NCBI RefSeq assembly: GCF_015210005.1
Contig: NZ_MU158698.1
Span: 2,899,273-2,963,272, forward strand
DNA: 64,000 bases
Origin: Sphingobacterium hungaricum
Lineage (GTDB): Bacteria; Bacteroidota; Bacteroidia; Sphingobacteriales; Sphingobacteriaceae
Direction of reading: 5' to 3'
In this document: in pieces, positions 54,486 through 63,890 of the stretch
Layout of the letters: every line of letters begins with the position of its first letter
Numbering within the stretch: the first letter of the stretch is position 1
Notes under the pieces: model-generated
Database searches by the model: none
Told to the model about the DNA's origin: nothing
The model's input: only the letters and a program-made list of their open reading frames with translations
Translations under genes and position numbers: made by a program

Positions 54486-54493
54486 TATATTTG
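54486..54493 (+). promoter_or_regulatory. -7 box of the ZIP gene (TATATTTG)
   Basis: Matches TAnnTTTG, 58 bp before the ATG. No convincing -33 element is present at the usual spacing. Confidence 0.4.
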
Positions 54494-54551
54494 CTCTGTC
54501 CAAATTAATTAGGTGCTCATTTAAGGTATGCAAATCTCAATTTTTTAGCTG

Positions 54552-55370
54552 ATGTTTGATAGTATAGTTGATTACTTTTCGGGTATAGATCCCATTTTGG
54601 CCGCGCTTTATGCAGGGCTTTTTACCTGGGGAGTTACGGCATTGGGTGCTGCTGTTGTGTTTCTGTTTAAAGGAGTGAACAAGAAGCTGCTGAATGGCAT
54701 GCTTGGCTTTACTGGAGGGGTAATGATTGCGGCGAGTTTTTGGAGCTTGCTTTCTCCAGCTATTGATATGAGCGAAGGTGAAAGCTTCGAAAAGGTAATG
54801 CCTGCGGCAATCGGTTTTATTTTGGGAGCCTTGTTTATCTTCGGATTGGACAAGATTATGCCCCATCTGCATGTCAATTTTAAGAAAGCAGAAGGTCCTA
54901 AAACTTCCTTGCAACGCACGACATTATTGACGATTGCAATCGCTTTGCATAATATACCTGAAGGATTAGCTGTAGGAGTTTTGTTTGGTGCTGTCGCTAC
55001 AGGTTCGCCTGACGCATCCATCGCAGGCGCTGTACTCTTAGCAATCGGAATCGGTTTGCAAAACTTTCCAGAAGGAATTGCGGTTTCTATGCCCTTGCGC
55101 AGAATGGGATTGAGCAGGCGAAAAAGTTTTATGTATGGACAGGCCTCCGCAATTGTAGAACCTATTTTTGCAGTCTTAGGTGCCGTTGCTGTTGGTTTCT
55201 TTCTTCCGATTTTGCCTTATGCTTTAGCTTTTGCTGCTGGTGCAATGATTTTTGTTGTTATCGAAGAAGTTATTCCTGAAACGCAACAAGACGAACATTC
55301 GGATATTCCAATGCTGGGCTTTGTGCTAGGATTTGTGATGATGATGGTTTTGGATGTGGCTTTAGGCTAA
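54552..55370 (+). CDS. ZIP family metal transporter
   Basis: A divalent-metal importer (zinc, iron or manganese) of 272 residues and about eight helices. The signature helices are clear: LHNIPEGLAVGVLFG in the fourth helix and LQNFPEGIAVSMPLRR in the fifth; the first keeps the His, the second has Gln. A His-containing loop with PHLHVNFKK precedes the fourth helix. Bacterial ZupT-like branch. The 3' end overlaps the pabB stop by 4 bp. Confidence 0.9.
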   Translation: MFDSIVDYFSGIDPILAALYAGLFTWGVTALGAAVVFLFKGVNKKLLNGMLGFTGGVMIAASFWSLLSPAIDMSEGESFEKVMPAAIGFILGALFIFGLDKIMPHLHVNFKKAEGPKTSLQRTTLLTIAIALHNIPEGLAVGVLFGAVATGSPDASIAGAVLLAIGIGLQNFPEGIAVSMPLRRMGLSRRKSFMYGQASAIVEPIFAVLGAVAVGFFLPILPYALAFAAGAMIFVVIEEVIPETQQDEHSDIPMLGFVLGFVMMMVLDVALG

Positions 55371-56653
55371 TCTTCCAAGGACGTCCCGAAAACTTTCAGA
55401 ATCGCTTCAGCTTTAACTAGGCATTCTTCATATTCTTTTTCTACTTCGGAAGCATTCGTGATTGCACCGCCTGTATGAAACGATAGATAACCAGTACGTT
55501 GATTATAGACAAGTGAACGGATAATCACATTGAAATCGAAATGTCCATCTGGCGCAAAATAGCCTACAGCGCCTGAATAAATTCCGCGTTTCGAATTTTC
55601 ATATTTTTCACACAATTCCATCGCTGAAATTTTAGGTGCGCCGGTCATAGAACCTGCCGGAAATGTATTCTTGATTGCTTGCGTTGCGGTGATTTCTGGG
55701 TTGAGCTGACAGGTTATCGTCGAAACCAATTGATGGACTTGCTGGAATGATTGAACTTCTAATTTTCGTTCAACTTGAACGGTTCCTAACACGGCACTTT
55801 TGGTAAGGTCATTTCGGACCAAATCAACAATCATTAAGTTTTCCGCAATTTCTTTCGGGTTATGAAGCAACGCTTGCTTGATGTTCGTATCCTCTGTATC
55901 CGTCAATCCTCTTTTCGCGGTTCCTTTGATTGGCTGTGAAATTAATTTCTGTCCACGCTTTGCTAAAAATCGTTCCGGCGTAGCCGAAATAATGTAATTG
56001 TGCTGCTGTTTAAATAAAACAGAAAATGGCGTAGGAGAGAGCTCATCCAATTTTAGGTAGGTTTGAATTGGGTTGATTTTTGTTTGCTCCGCAAAAAACT
56101 CTTGGCAAAGATTTACTTCATAAATATCACCCAACTGAATATGGCGTTGCATGTGTTCAAACGCTTCAAAATAGGATTTTTTCGACATCCGTTTTTCAAA
56201 TGCTCCTGAAAAGGGAACCCTAAGCTCCGGAATCAATTGTGCATTAATTTCCTGAAAGATAATGGATGGATTTTCGGAATCAATATTCACTCGATTTTGA
56301 GCAAACGACAAAGTCGTTTTTGGAATAAAGAAGTAAGCTTCGGGAAAATCAAGGTAATTTGGAAAGCGAGTTGCCAAATCTTCAATTTCGTTCTTCAGGT
56401 CGTAACTAAAAAAACCGGGTATCCAATGATTTGGATATCCGGTTTTAAATTTTTCTATTTTCTCAAAAGTTTCTTCTCCATCATATTGAAAGCTATCTAG
56501 TGCTTCAACGGCAAGAAAAGAAGTTAATTTTGAATAAACATCGTCAAAATTATTTGAGTTGTAGTATGCGAAATCTTGAAATTGATTTGCCCAAAAAAGT
56601 GCTTTTTCTAAGAATTCTTTCGGATTCTCAACTTCAAAACTGGCAGTAGCCAT
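55367..56653 (-). CDS. pabB: aminodeoxychorismate synthase component I / anthranilate synthase component I family
   Basis: A chorismate-binding enzyme of 428 residues. Conserved motifs: RFLAKRGQKLISQPIKGTAKRG, ENLMIVDLVRNDL, AGSMTGAPKISAMELCE and a C-terminal FNVIIRSLVYN. The length and the PIKGT loop fit PabB, which makes aminodeoxychorismate for folate, better than TrpE. The usual N-terminal Trp-binding LLESx motif of TrpE is not apparent. Lies 2 bp downstream of purA, so cotranscribed. Confidence 0.85.
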   Translation of the reverse strand: MATASFEVENPKEFLEKALFWANQFQDFAYYNSNNFDDVYSKLTSFLAVEALDSFQYDGEETFEKIEKFKTGYPNHWIPGFFSYDLKNEIEDLATRFPNYLDFPEAYFFIPKTTLSFAQNRVNIDSENPSIIFQEINAQLIPELRVPFSGAFEKRMSKKSYFEAFEHMQRHIQLGDIYEVNLCQEFFAEQTKINPIQTYLKLDELSPTPFSVLFKQQHNYIISATPERFLAKRGQKLISQPIKGTAKRGLTDTEDTNIKQALLHNPKEIAENLMIVDLVRNDLTKSAVLGTVQVERKLEVQSFQQVHQLVSTITCQLNPEITATQAIKNTFPAGSMTGAPKISAMELCEKYENSKRGIYSGAVGYFAPDGHFDFNVIIRSLVYNQRTGYLSFHTGGAITNASEVEKEYEECLVKAEAILKVFGTSLED

Positions 56654-56655
56654 TG

Positions 56656-57930
56656 TTACTTTAATTCAATCGTTTGTATTCTGTCAGGGCCAACTGATAA
56701 ATATTTAATCGGCACTTCTAACGCTTTCTCTAAATAGTCGATGTAATTTGCTAAAGCTGTAGGGATTTCTCCTGTTGTACGAATGCCAGTTAAATCCTGT
56801 TTCCAACCTTGTATCTCTTCATAAACCGGTTCTGGTTTAATCGCAATAATATCGTAAGGCATGTAATCAATTACTTCGCCGTTGTATTTGTAATGCGTAC
56901 AAGCATAAATCTTGTCAAAAGTATCTAATACATCGGCTTTCATCATGACTAATTCAGTCACTCCATTCAGCATGATTGCATATTTCAACGCAGGAATGTC
57001 AATCCAGCCTGTACGTCTCGCACGGCCAGTAGTCGCGCCAAATTCATGACCTAACTTTCTTAATTCTTCACCAACTTCGTTATCTAATTCCGTTGGAAAT
57101 GGACCACCTCCGACACGCGTACAGTATGCTTTAAAGATTCCTAAAACCTGCCCGATTTTATTCGGAGCAATTCCTAAACCTGTACAAGCACCAGCAGTTG
57201 TCGTATTGGAAGAAGTAACAAAAGGGTAAGAACCAAAATCAATATCCAATAAAGTTCCTTGAGCACCTTCAGCCAACACTTTCTTTCCGTCTTTCAAATA
57301 TTGATTCACCAAATGTTCAGAATCAACATGAGGAATGGTTTTGATAAATTCGATTGCATCCAAAAACGTTGCTTCACGTTCCGCGAAATCAGGGATTTCA
57401 CCGTAGTGCGAAAGAATGTTCAAGTGTTTTTCTTTCAGTTTCTCGTAGCGCTCTTTGAAATCAGGAAGTGTCGTATCACCTACACGCAAACCGTTTCTTC
57501 CGGTTTTGTCCATGTAAGTAGGGCCGATTCCTTTCAACGTTGAACCGATTTTTCCATCACCCATTTTAGATTCGGAAGCAGCATCCAATAACTGATGAGT
57601 TGGTAAAATTAGGTGCGCTTTGCGAGCAATAACCAATTTGCCATTTGCAACTGGGTCAAAACCTGCAGCACGCAGATTATCCAATTCTCTTTTTAAAATA
57701 ATCGGATCGATTACAACGCCATTACCAATTAAATTCAAAATTGTTGGGTTAAAAATTCCTGATGGAATTGTGTTTAACACAAACTTTTTGTTATCAAACT
57801 CTAATGTGTGACCCGCATTTGGACCCCCTTGGAATCGGGCTATTAAATCATATTGTGGACATAAAACATCGACAATCTTGCCTTTTCCTTCGTCGCCCCA
57901 TTGTAGGCCTAAAAGCACATCAACTTGCAT
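56656..57930 (-). CDS. purA: adenylosuccinate synthase
   Basis: Joins IMP and aspartate with GTP in AMP synthesis. 424 residues, full length. Catalytic residues D13 (GLQWGDEGKGK) and H41 (GPNAGHT) have the same numbering as the E. coli enzyme. GPTYMDKTGRNGLRVGD, EGAQGTLLDIDFGSYPFVTSS and FGATTGRARRTGWIDIPALKYA are all present. A long dyad lies 50-96 bp upstream. Confidence 0.97.
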   Translation of the reverse strand: MQVDVLLGLQWGDEGKGKIVDVLCPQYDLIARFQGGPNAGHTLEFDNKKFVLNTIPSGIFNPTILNLIGNGVVIDPIILKRELDNLRAAGFDPVANGKLVIARKAHLILPTHQLLDAASESKMGDGKIGSTLKGIGPTYMDKTGRNGLRVGDTTLPDFKERYEKLKEKHLNILSHYGEIPDFAEREATFLDAIEFIKTIPHVDSEHLVNQYLKDGKKVLAEGAQGTLLDIDFGSYPFVTSSNTTTAGACTGLGIAPNKIGQVLGIFKAYCTRVGGGPFPTELDNEVGEELRKLGHEFGATTGRARRTGWIDIPALKYAIMLNGVTELVMMKADVLDTFDKIYACTHYKYNGEVIDYMPYDIIAIKPEPVYEEIQGWKQDLTGIRTTGEIPTALANYIDYLEKALEVPIKYLSVGPDRIQTIELK

Positions 57931-57980
57931 AGCTTTTTAAATAATGAATTTTGTAGTAATGAATAAATAATGAATTACGG

Positions 57981-58026
57981 TATCAAAAGTACAAATTTAA
58001 ACCATTTGCCAAAGGTACTTTTGATA
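57981..58026. promoter_or_regulatory. 12-bp inverted repeat upstream of purA
   Basis: Perfect arms TATCAAAAGTAC (57981-57992) and GTACTTTTGATA (58015-58026) with a 22-nt spacer. The minus-strand -7 box TAAATTTG (57992-57999) starts inside it, so a bound dimer would control purA. A hairpin in the transcript is an alternative. Confidence 0.55.
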
Positions 58027-58050
58027 ACTTATTCGTTATGTGGAAAAAAA

Positions 58051-58545
58051 TTAATTTGAGAGCGTGCTCTCTTCGTATTGGATTTTTGTTGCAGATTTTT
58101 TGTTTTGGCAATCTTCGCAGACACCATACAGATTTAATGAATGATGCTTGATCTCAAATTTTAACAATTCGCCCATCATACTTTGGATCTGATGGATCCT
58201 AGGGTCACAAAATTCAACTACTTTATTGCATTCGATGCAGATAATGTGGTCATGCTGCTTGTATCCATAAGATTTCTCAAATTGAGCCATGTTGCGGCCA
58301 AATTGATGTTTGGTAACTAAGTCGCATGAAACCAGCAATTCTAACGTGTTATAAACTGTTGCACGACTCACTCGGTACTTCTTGTTTTTCATGTGGATAT
58401 ACAGAGATTCCACATCAAAATGATCTGTTCTTGAATAGATTTCTTCCAAAATCGCATAGCGTTCTGGAGTCTTTCTTAGGTTTTTATTTTCTAAGTAAGC
58501 TTCAAAAATCTTTTTGACAGTTTCGTAATTTTCGCCTTGATTCAT
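58051..58545 (-). CDS. Fur family transcriptional regulator
   Basis: A metal- or peroxide-responsive regulator of 164 residues. Winged-helix part has [26 protein letters not shown] and the recognition helix [14 protein letters not shown]. The two structural CxxC pairs are C103/C106 and C143/C146, with HDH at 98-100. Whether iron (Fur), zinc (Zur) or peroxide (PerR) is sensed cannot be decided from this alone. Single gene between rel and purA, with its own promoter. Confidence 0.9.
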   Translation of the reverse strand: MNQGENYETVKKIFEAYLENKNLRKTPERYAILEEIYSRTDHFDVESLYIHMKNKKYRVSRATVYNTLELLVSCDLVTKHQFGRNMAQFEKSYGYKQHDHIICIECNKVVEFCDPRIHQIQSMMGELLKFEIKHHSLNLYGVCEDCQNKKSATKIQYEESTLSN

Positions 58546-58564
58546 AGTATAAAATGATTCTATA

Positions 58565-58595
58565 CAAATTTACCATTTTCTAATCAAACTTCAAT
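58565..58595 (-). promoter_or_regulatory. promoter of the Fur-family gene
   Basis: Minus-strand -7 TAAATTTG (58565-58572) with ATTG (58592-58595) 19 bp upstream as a weak -33 element; transcription would begin near 58559, about 14 bp before the ATG. Confidence 0.5.
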
Positions 58596-58624
58596 ACCTC
58601 TAGAAATTCTGATTTTCGAATGAT

Positions 58625-60832
58625 TTAACTTTCGTATTCAAATCGGGTAACTCCTGTGATACCCGGTATATGTTTTAAATTAATGATTAAATTATCCAAT
58701 TGTTGCGTGTCATTCACGAAGACCATGATATTTCCTTCGAATATTCCTTCGTTGCTAGAAATGGACAATGAGCGGATGTTGACATTGAATTCATGAGAAA
58801 TAACCATGGTTATTTTATTCACCAAACCGACATCATCAATTCCAACAATCCGTAAGCCGGTCAAGAATGCCACATCATTTTTCGACGAAGCCCATTTCGC
58901 TTTCAAAATACGATAACCGTAATTAGCCATCAATTTTGATGCATTCGGACAACTCGTGCGGTGGATTTTGATGCCATCATTCACTGTTAAAAACCCAAAA
59001 ATATCATCACCTGGAATTGGATTGCAACAAGGTGCTAGGGTATAGTCGACTTGCTGATAATCATCTCCAATCAAGATGGTGTCAACTTCTTTTTTGTTGA
59101 TTTTCTCAACTAAACCATTGATATGTGCCTGAAACTGATTGTGGTTCGGGTCTTCTGATTTTTCGCTTGCGACGAATTCGCGCAAGTTTTTGATATCAAT
59201 TGAGCCTTTGGCAACATTATAAAACAGCTCCTGAGAACTAGGGAACTTAAAGTAGTTCGATATTTTATTGATGTTGTCGGTGTTGTATGTAATTTTTAAC
59301 GATTTTAATTTTCGTTCTAAAATCTCTTTTCCATCTTCAGCGACACGGCGTTTTTCTTCTTTAAGCGAAGAACGGATTTTTGATTTCGCTTTCGCGGTAA
59401 CGACAAAATTAAGCCAGTCTTCTTTAGGGGTCTGCTTGCTGGACGTAATGATTTCGACTTGGTCGCCGTTTTGCAATGTATGGCTAAGCGGTACCAGTTT
59501 ATGATTTACTTTCGCTCCAATACAGGTTGCGCCAATGTCTGAGTGAATTTCAAAAGCAAAATCCAATGCTGTAGCACCATTTGGCAATTGAACCAATGTT
59601 CCTTTTGGAGTGAAAATGAAAATTTCATCCGAAAACAAGTTCATTTTGAAATCATCTACGAAATCCAATGCACTTTGCTCGGAATTGCTTAAGATATCGC
59701 GAATCTTTTGAATCCAGTTGTCCAATCCAGAATCAGAATTTGATTCTTTGTATTTCCAATGCGCAGCGAAACCTTTTTCAGCGATTTCATTCATTCTGCG
59801 CGTCCGAATCTGTACTTCCACCCATTGGCCGCGAGGCCCCATCACCGTAGTGTGCAGGGATTCATAGCCATTTCCTTTCGGAGAAGAAACCCAGTCTCGC
59901 AGACGGTCAGGATTCGGACGATACAAATCCGTAATGATGGAATAGACTTTCCAACATTCGGTTTTTTCTTTGTCATCATCCGTGTCAATAATCACACGAA
60001 TTGCAAATAAATCGTATACCTCTTCAAAAGGAATGGATTTTTTGCGCATTTTATTCCAAATCGAATGGATCGACTTCGGCCTTCCAAAAACAGACGCCTC
60101 AATGCCTTGTTCGGCTAATATTTCATTAATAGGCGTAATGAAGTCTGTTACAAATCGTTCACGTTCAGCCTTTTTCTCGTTTAATTTTTTTGCAATGAAT
60201 TTATACGTATCCGGATCGGTATACTTCATCGATAAATCTTCCAATTCAGATTTAATCGCATACAATCCCAAGCGATGCGCTAGGGGAGCATACAAGTAAC
60301 TCGTTTCGGAAGCTATTTTAAGCTGTTTATGGCGAGCCATAAACTCCATCGTCCGCATGTTATGCAGTCTGTCCGCCAGCTTAATCAGAATCACGCGCAC
60401 ATCATCCGCCAGTGTCAATAGCATTTTACGGAAATTTTCCGCTTGCATTGAACTGTTCGGGTCAAAAATTCCTGAGATTTTAGTCAATCCATCAATAATT
60501 CGGGCAACCTTTTTGCCGAATTGTTCTTCGATGTCTTGTAAAGTTAAATGAGTGTCTTCGACTACGTCATGCAATAATGCACAGACAATTGAAGTTGTAC
60601 CCAAACCGATTTCTTCAGCAGCGATTTGCGCTACTGCAATTGGATGGTAAATATAAGGTTCGCCTGACTTCCGGCGCATGTCTTTATGACATTCTAAAGC
60701 TAGATCGAAAGCTTTACGAATCTGTTGTTTGTCCCCTTTTTGAAGTGTTGGTTTACAAGCTCTTAATAATGCGCGGTATCTTTTTCGAATTTCTTTATTT
60801 TCTGCATCTATATCAATCACATATTCTTCCAT
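58625..60832 (-). CDS. bifunctional (p)ppGpp synthetase/hydrolase (Rel/SpoT)
   Basis: Stringent-response enzyme of 735 residues in the canonical order: HD hydrolase domain (H63, H88 and D89 in ALLHDVVED, then ADRLHNMRT), synthetase domain (WVSSPKGNGYESLHTTVMGP), TGS domain (about 400-460, IFIFTPKGTLVQLPNGATALDFA) and a C-terminal ACT domain (TGLRIVGIDDVGLVNKIT). The intact HD residues and synthetase motifs argue for both activities, as expected where a single long Rel is the sole enzyme. Confidence 0.95.
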   Translation of the reverse strand: MEEYVIDIDAENKEIRKRYRALLRACKPTLQKGDKQQIRKAFDLALECHKDMRRKSGEPYIYHPIAVAQIAAEEIGLGTTSIVCALLHDVVEDTHLTLQDIEEQFGKKVARIIDGLTKISGIFDPNSSMQAENFRKMLLTLADDVRVILIKLADRLHNMRTMEFMARHKQLKIASETSYLYAPLAHRLGLYAIKSELEDLSMKYTDPDTYKFIAKKLNEKKAERERFVTDFITPINEILAEQGIEASVFGRPKSIHSIWNKMRKKSIPFEEVYDLFAIRVIIDTDDDKEKTECWKVYSIITDLYRPNPDRLRDWVSSPKGNGYESLHTTVMGPRGQWVEVQIRTRRMNEIAEKGFAAHWKYKESNSDSGLDNWIQKIRDILSNSEQSALDFVDDFKMNLFSDEIFIFTPKGTLVQLPNGATALDFAFEIHSDIGATCIGAKVNHKLVPLSHTLQNGDQVEIITSSKQTPKEDWLNFVVTAKAKSKIRSSLKEEKRRVAEDGKEILERKLKSLKITYNTDNINKISNYFKFPSSQELFYNVAKGSIDIKNLREFVASEKSEDPNHNQFQAHINGLVEKINKKEVDTILIGDDYQQVDYTLAPCCNPIPGDDIFGFLTVNDGIKIHRTSCPNASKLMANYGYRILKAKWASSKNDVAFLTGLRIVGIDDVGLVNKITMVISHEFNVNIRSLSISSNEGIFEGNIMVFVNDTQQLDNLIINLKHIPGITGVTRFEYES

Positions 60833-60879
60833 ATATTGCCCTATAGTATTAGGATTTATCCGTTTTAATGTTTAAATTT

Positions 60880-60901
60880 AACTGTTTAATAATATACAGT
60901 T
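60880..60901. promoter_or_regulatory. dyad between rel and DUF4294 genes
   Basis: AACTGT and ACAGTT, separated by 10 bp, form a 22-bp symmetric element between divergent genes. Short arms mean it could be chance. Confidence 0.25.
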
Positions 60902-60962
60902 TAATAACTATAAATATACGCATATTTTGTGGATTATTCAAGCTGACTTATTTATCTTAAAA

Positions 60963-61601
60963 ATGAAAAGAGGAATACTTTTTACGCTATTTCTTTTAGG
61001 TTTCGTTCTTATTGGTAAAGGACAAACCTTAATTATGCCCCATTATGGGGGAGGTGCTCCCGATACGGTGGGTGTGTATCATACTGCAACATTGGATGAT
61101 GGGGAAGTTGTGCCACTATTTCCGATTGAGGAAGTTGTCGTGCGCGCGAATTATGTTTGGAAAAGTGAAGATGCACGCCAGCAATATTTGCGTTTGAAAC
61201 GCAACGTTTTGCGCGTTCTTCCTTATGCGATTTATGCTCAGAAACGTTACCAGCAACTCGATCATGATTTAGCTCTGGCGACAAACAAGCGAGAAGAGAA
61301 GCGATTGATTAAAATCTGCGAGGACGAAATCAAATATAAATTCAATACAGAAATTAAAAACCTAACAATTTCTCAGGGAAAAATCCTGATTAAGCTTATC
61401 GAACGCCAAACGGGAAATACGAGTTATGAGCTGGTCAAGGATATGAAAGGAGGGATGACGGCCTTTTTGTATCAAGGTATTGCGAAAGTTTTTGGACACA
61501 ATCTGAAAAGCACCTACAATCCTCAAGAGGAATTTGAAATAGAAAATATCATTCGCTCATACGAACGCACACGTCCGATGGGTGCTCCACCTTATAACTA
61601 A
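60963..61601 (+). CDS. DUF4294 secreted protein
   Basis: A protein of 212 residues with a signal peptide ending GKGQ, using the ATG that begins it (an in-frame start 36 bp upstream is less likely). DUF4294 pattern: ATLDDGEVVPLFPIEEVVVRA, an Arg/Lys-rich helix YAIYAQKRYQQLDHDLALA, SQGKILIKLIERQTGNTSYELVKDMKGGMTAFLYQGIAKVFGHNLKSTYNP. Conserved in Bacteroidota, function unknown. GPx gene follows after 9 bp. Confidence 0.82.
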   Translation: MKRGILFTLFLLGFVLIGKGQTLIMPHYGGGAPDTVGVYHTATLDDGEVVPLFPIEEVVVRANYVWKSEDARQQYLRLKRNVLRVLPYAIYAQKRYQQLDHDLALATNKREEKRLIKICEDEIKYKFNTEIKNLTISQGKILIKLIERQTGNTSYELVKDMKGGMTAFLYQGIAKVFGHNLKSTYNPQEEFEIENIIRSYERTRPMGAPPYN

Positions 61602-61610
61602 TTGTTGCCT

Positions 61611-62105
61611 ATGTCTAACAGTATTTACGATTACGAATCTCTTCAGTTTAATGGAAAATTATTGCCATTGGATACGTTTAAGGGCAAAGTTATTTTAATT
61701 GTAAATACCGCAAGTCAATGTTACTTTACCAAGCAGTTCAAATCATTAGAAAAGCTGTATCAAACCTATAAAGATCAAGGTTTTGAAATATTGGCTTACC
61801 CTTCAAACGATTTTGGCAATCAAGAACCAAAAACAGGATTAAATCTAGAAACTTTTTGCCGAGTCAACCAACAAGTTACTTTTCCTGTATTCAAACGGAT
61901 TCATGTGGTTGGAGATTATAAAGACCCATTATATACCTATTTGACTGACAAAACTTTGAATGGAACTGTCGATTCTAAACCTAAGTGGAATTTTCATAAA
62001 TACCTGATTAATAAGGAAGGAAAAGTTGTGGATTTTTATTATTCATTTACGAGCCCGCTTTCGTCAAAAGTCAAAAATAAAATAGAAGAATTACTTTCCG
62101 AATAA
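61611..62105 (+). CDS. glutathione-peroxidase family protein
   Basis: A thiol peroxidase of 164 residues, using the ATG just after the DUF4294 stop. The peroxidatic Cys37 is in NTASQCYFT (Gly of the usual Cys-Gly pair is replaced by Tyr), and Gln and Trp of the catalytic triad are in PSNDFGNQEP and KWNFHKYL. Such enzymes usually use thioredoxin, not glutathione. With bacillithiol synthesis genes downstream, a bacillithiol-linked or thioredoxin-linked role is possible. Confidence 0.88.
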   Translation: MSNSIYDYESLQFNGKLLPLDTFKGKVILIVNTASQCYFTKQFKSLEKLYQTYKDQGFEILAYPSNDFGNQEPKTGLNLETFCRVNQQVTFPVFKRIHVVGDYKDPLYTYLTDKTLNGTVDSKPKWNFHKYLINKEGKVVDFYYSFTSPLSSKVKNKIEELLSE

Positions 62106-62120
62106 AGAAAAATCAATTGT

Positions 62121-62128
62121 TATCTTTG
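62121..62128 (+). promoter_or_regulatory. -7 box before bshB1 (TATCTTTG)
   Basis: Matches TAnnTTTG, 31 bp before the ATG. Suggests that bshB1 also has its own promoter within the operon. No clear -33 element. Confidence 0.4.
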
Positions 62129-62158
62129 ATTTTTTAACACTTAAACGAGCTTAAGAAA

Positions 62159-62881
62159 ATGCAGTTAGATTTATTGGTGATGACCGTCCATCCGGATGAT
62201 GCTGAATTAGGCGCAGGCGGAACAATTGCAAAATATGTTGCCGAAGGCAAGAAAGTGGGCATTGTGGACCTGACTCGAGGGGAATTGGGAACTCGAGGAA
62301 CTGCTATAACAAGAGCGAAAGAGGCGGAACATGCGGCTGCGATTCTTGGCGTTTCAGTTCGCGAGAATTTAGAATTGCGCGATGGCTTTTTTATCAATGA
62401 AGAAGAAAGCCAGCTTAGGATCATTGAGTGCATCCGTAAATTTAAGCCTGAAATTGTTATCACGAATGCTTTGGACGACCGTCATCCCGATCATGGCCGA
62501 GCTAGCAAATTAGTTAATGATGCGCTGTTTTTGTCAGGTTTGAGAAGGATTGAAACCGCAGATAAACATGGAGTAGCGCAAGAAGCATTTCGTCCACGAT
62601 TGCAATTGCAACTTATTCAAGATAAATACATCAAGCCTGATTTTGTAATTGATATTACAGATTATTGGGACATTAAAGAGCGTTCTATTTTAGCTTATAG
62701 TACCCAGTTTAATTCGCAAACCGAAGATGATGAGCCACAAACTTACATCTCAAATCCTGGTTTTATGGATTCTACGCGTGCAAGAGGGCATGAGTTTGGA
62801 CGTAATATCCAGGTGAAATATGCAGAAGGATTTACCGCAAGAAAAATTTTGGGTATCGAAGATATTTTTACGTTAAGTTAA
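62159..62881 (+). CDS. bshB1: bacillithiol biosynthesis N-acetylglucosaminyl malate deacetylase
   Basis: Zinc-dependent deacetylase of 240 residues in bacillithiol synthesis: removes the acetyl group of GlcNAc-malate. The HPDD motif (H11-P-D-D14) and the later DRHPDHG (about 108-114) bind zinc. The DLTRGELGTRGT loop and final RKILGIEDIFTL tail match BshB1. It converges with ribF with a 1-bp gap, without terminator. Confidence 0.92.
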   Translation: MQLDLLVMTVHPDDAELGAGGTIAKYVAEGKKVGIVDLTRGELGTRGTAITRAKEAEHAAAILGVSVRENLELRDGFFINEEESQLRIIECIRKFKPEIVITNALDDRHPDHGRASKLVNDALFLSGLRRIETADKHGVAQEAFRPRLQLQLIQDKYIKPDFVIDITDYWDIKERSILAYSTQFNSQTEDDEPQTYISNPGFMDSTRARGHEFGRNIQVKYAEGFTARKILGIEDIFTLS

Positions 62882-62882
62882 A

Positions 62883-63863
62883 TTAATGCGTATCGAAGTA
62901 ATTTCGAATCGCTTCCTCATCCTTCTTAATGTTTTCTTGAAGAACTTCTAAACTTTCAAACCATTCATCGTGACGGATGAAATGCAAGAATTTGATTCGC
63001 AATGTTTTATCGTATAAATCATCCTTGAAATCCAATAAGTTTATTTCAATTTTGCGGTTCATGCCATCGACTGTTGGACGTGTTCCGATGTAACACATTC
63101 CTTTTGCCATGCGCTCTGGCTGAGGGGTGATGTAATCGCCAGCCGCAATAGATGGTACTTGAGGATAAATTTCCACTTCTACCGCATAAATTCCATAAGC
63201 AGGAATCAATTTATGCGACTCATGAACGTTCAGGTTTGCCGTTGGAAAACCAATCGTACGGCCAATTTGGTCACCGCGAACAACTGTTCCTGTCAATTCG
63301 AATGAATAACCTAAATATTTATTTGCTGTTTCTACATCGCCTTTGATCAAGGACTCGCGGATACGGGTCGATGATACAGCAACATCTTCAATATCTTGCT
63401 CTGGAATCTGCTCGACCTCAAAGTCGAAAATAGAAGACATTTCTTCCAAGTCTTTAATCGTTCCTTGCCTGTCTTTCCCAAAATGGTGATCATATCCAAT
63501 CACAATCCGTTTACAGCCTAATTTGTTGACTAACACATTGGTAATGTATTCTTCTGGTGTCTGAATAGAAAAATCCCTAGTAAATGGAGTAATGATCAAA
63601 TGATCAATGCCCTCCAACGCCAATCGATGTGTTTTTTCTTCAATATCATTGATCAATCGAAGACTGTCATCATCTGGATTAATGATGAGGCGTGGGTGAG
63701 GGTAGAAGGTCAATAGAACTGTCTCACCTTCGCATTCCTTTGCATTCTCCTTTAAACGACTTAATATTTTTTGGTGACCAATATGAACCCCATCAAATGT
63801 ACCGATGGTTACAACAGCACTTTTCAACGCTTCAAAATCGTTTAAATTTCTATATATTTTCAT
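62883..63863 (-). CDS. ribF: bifunctional riboflavin kinase/FAD synthetase
   Basis: Makes FMN from riboflavin and then FAD. 326 residues. The N-terminal adenylyltransferase has GTFDGVHIGH (21-30), YDHHFGKDRQGT and STRIRESLIKGDVE; the C-terminal flavokinase has GDQIGRTIGFPTANL (from about 197) and MNRKIEINLLDF. Lies 27 bp after truB, the usual truB-ribF arrangement. Confidence 0.95.
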   Translation of the reverse strand: MKIYRNLNDFEALKSAVVTIGTFDGVHIGHQKILSRLKENAKECEGETVLLTFYPHPRLIINPDDDSLRLINDIEEKTHRLALEGIDHLIITPFTRDFSIQTPEEYITNVLVNKLGCKRIVIGYDHHFGKDRQGTIKDLEEMSSIFDFEVEQIPEQDIEDVAVSSTRIRESLIKGDVETANKYLGYSFELTGTVVRGDQIGRTIGFPTANLNVHESHKLIPAYGIYAVEVEIYPQVPSIAAGDYITPQPERMAKGMCYIGTRPTVDGMNRKIEINLLDFKDDLYDKTLRIKFLHFIRHDEWFESLEVLQENIKKDEEAIRNYFDTH

Positions 63864-63890
63864 TAATACTGGTTCTATTCGTAACTGGAT

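Larger units (their letters stand above)
54241..54551. other. divergent intergenic region with hairpin and promoter
   Basis: Between the DUF4199 and ZIP genes. It contains a hairpin (GACGG/CCGTC stem, 54387-54414) and a TATATTTG box (54486-54493) 58 bp before the ZIP ATG. The remainder is featureless AT-rich sequence. Confidence 0.5.
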
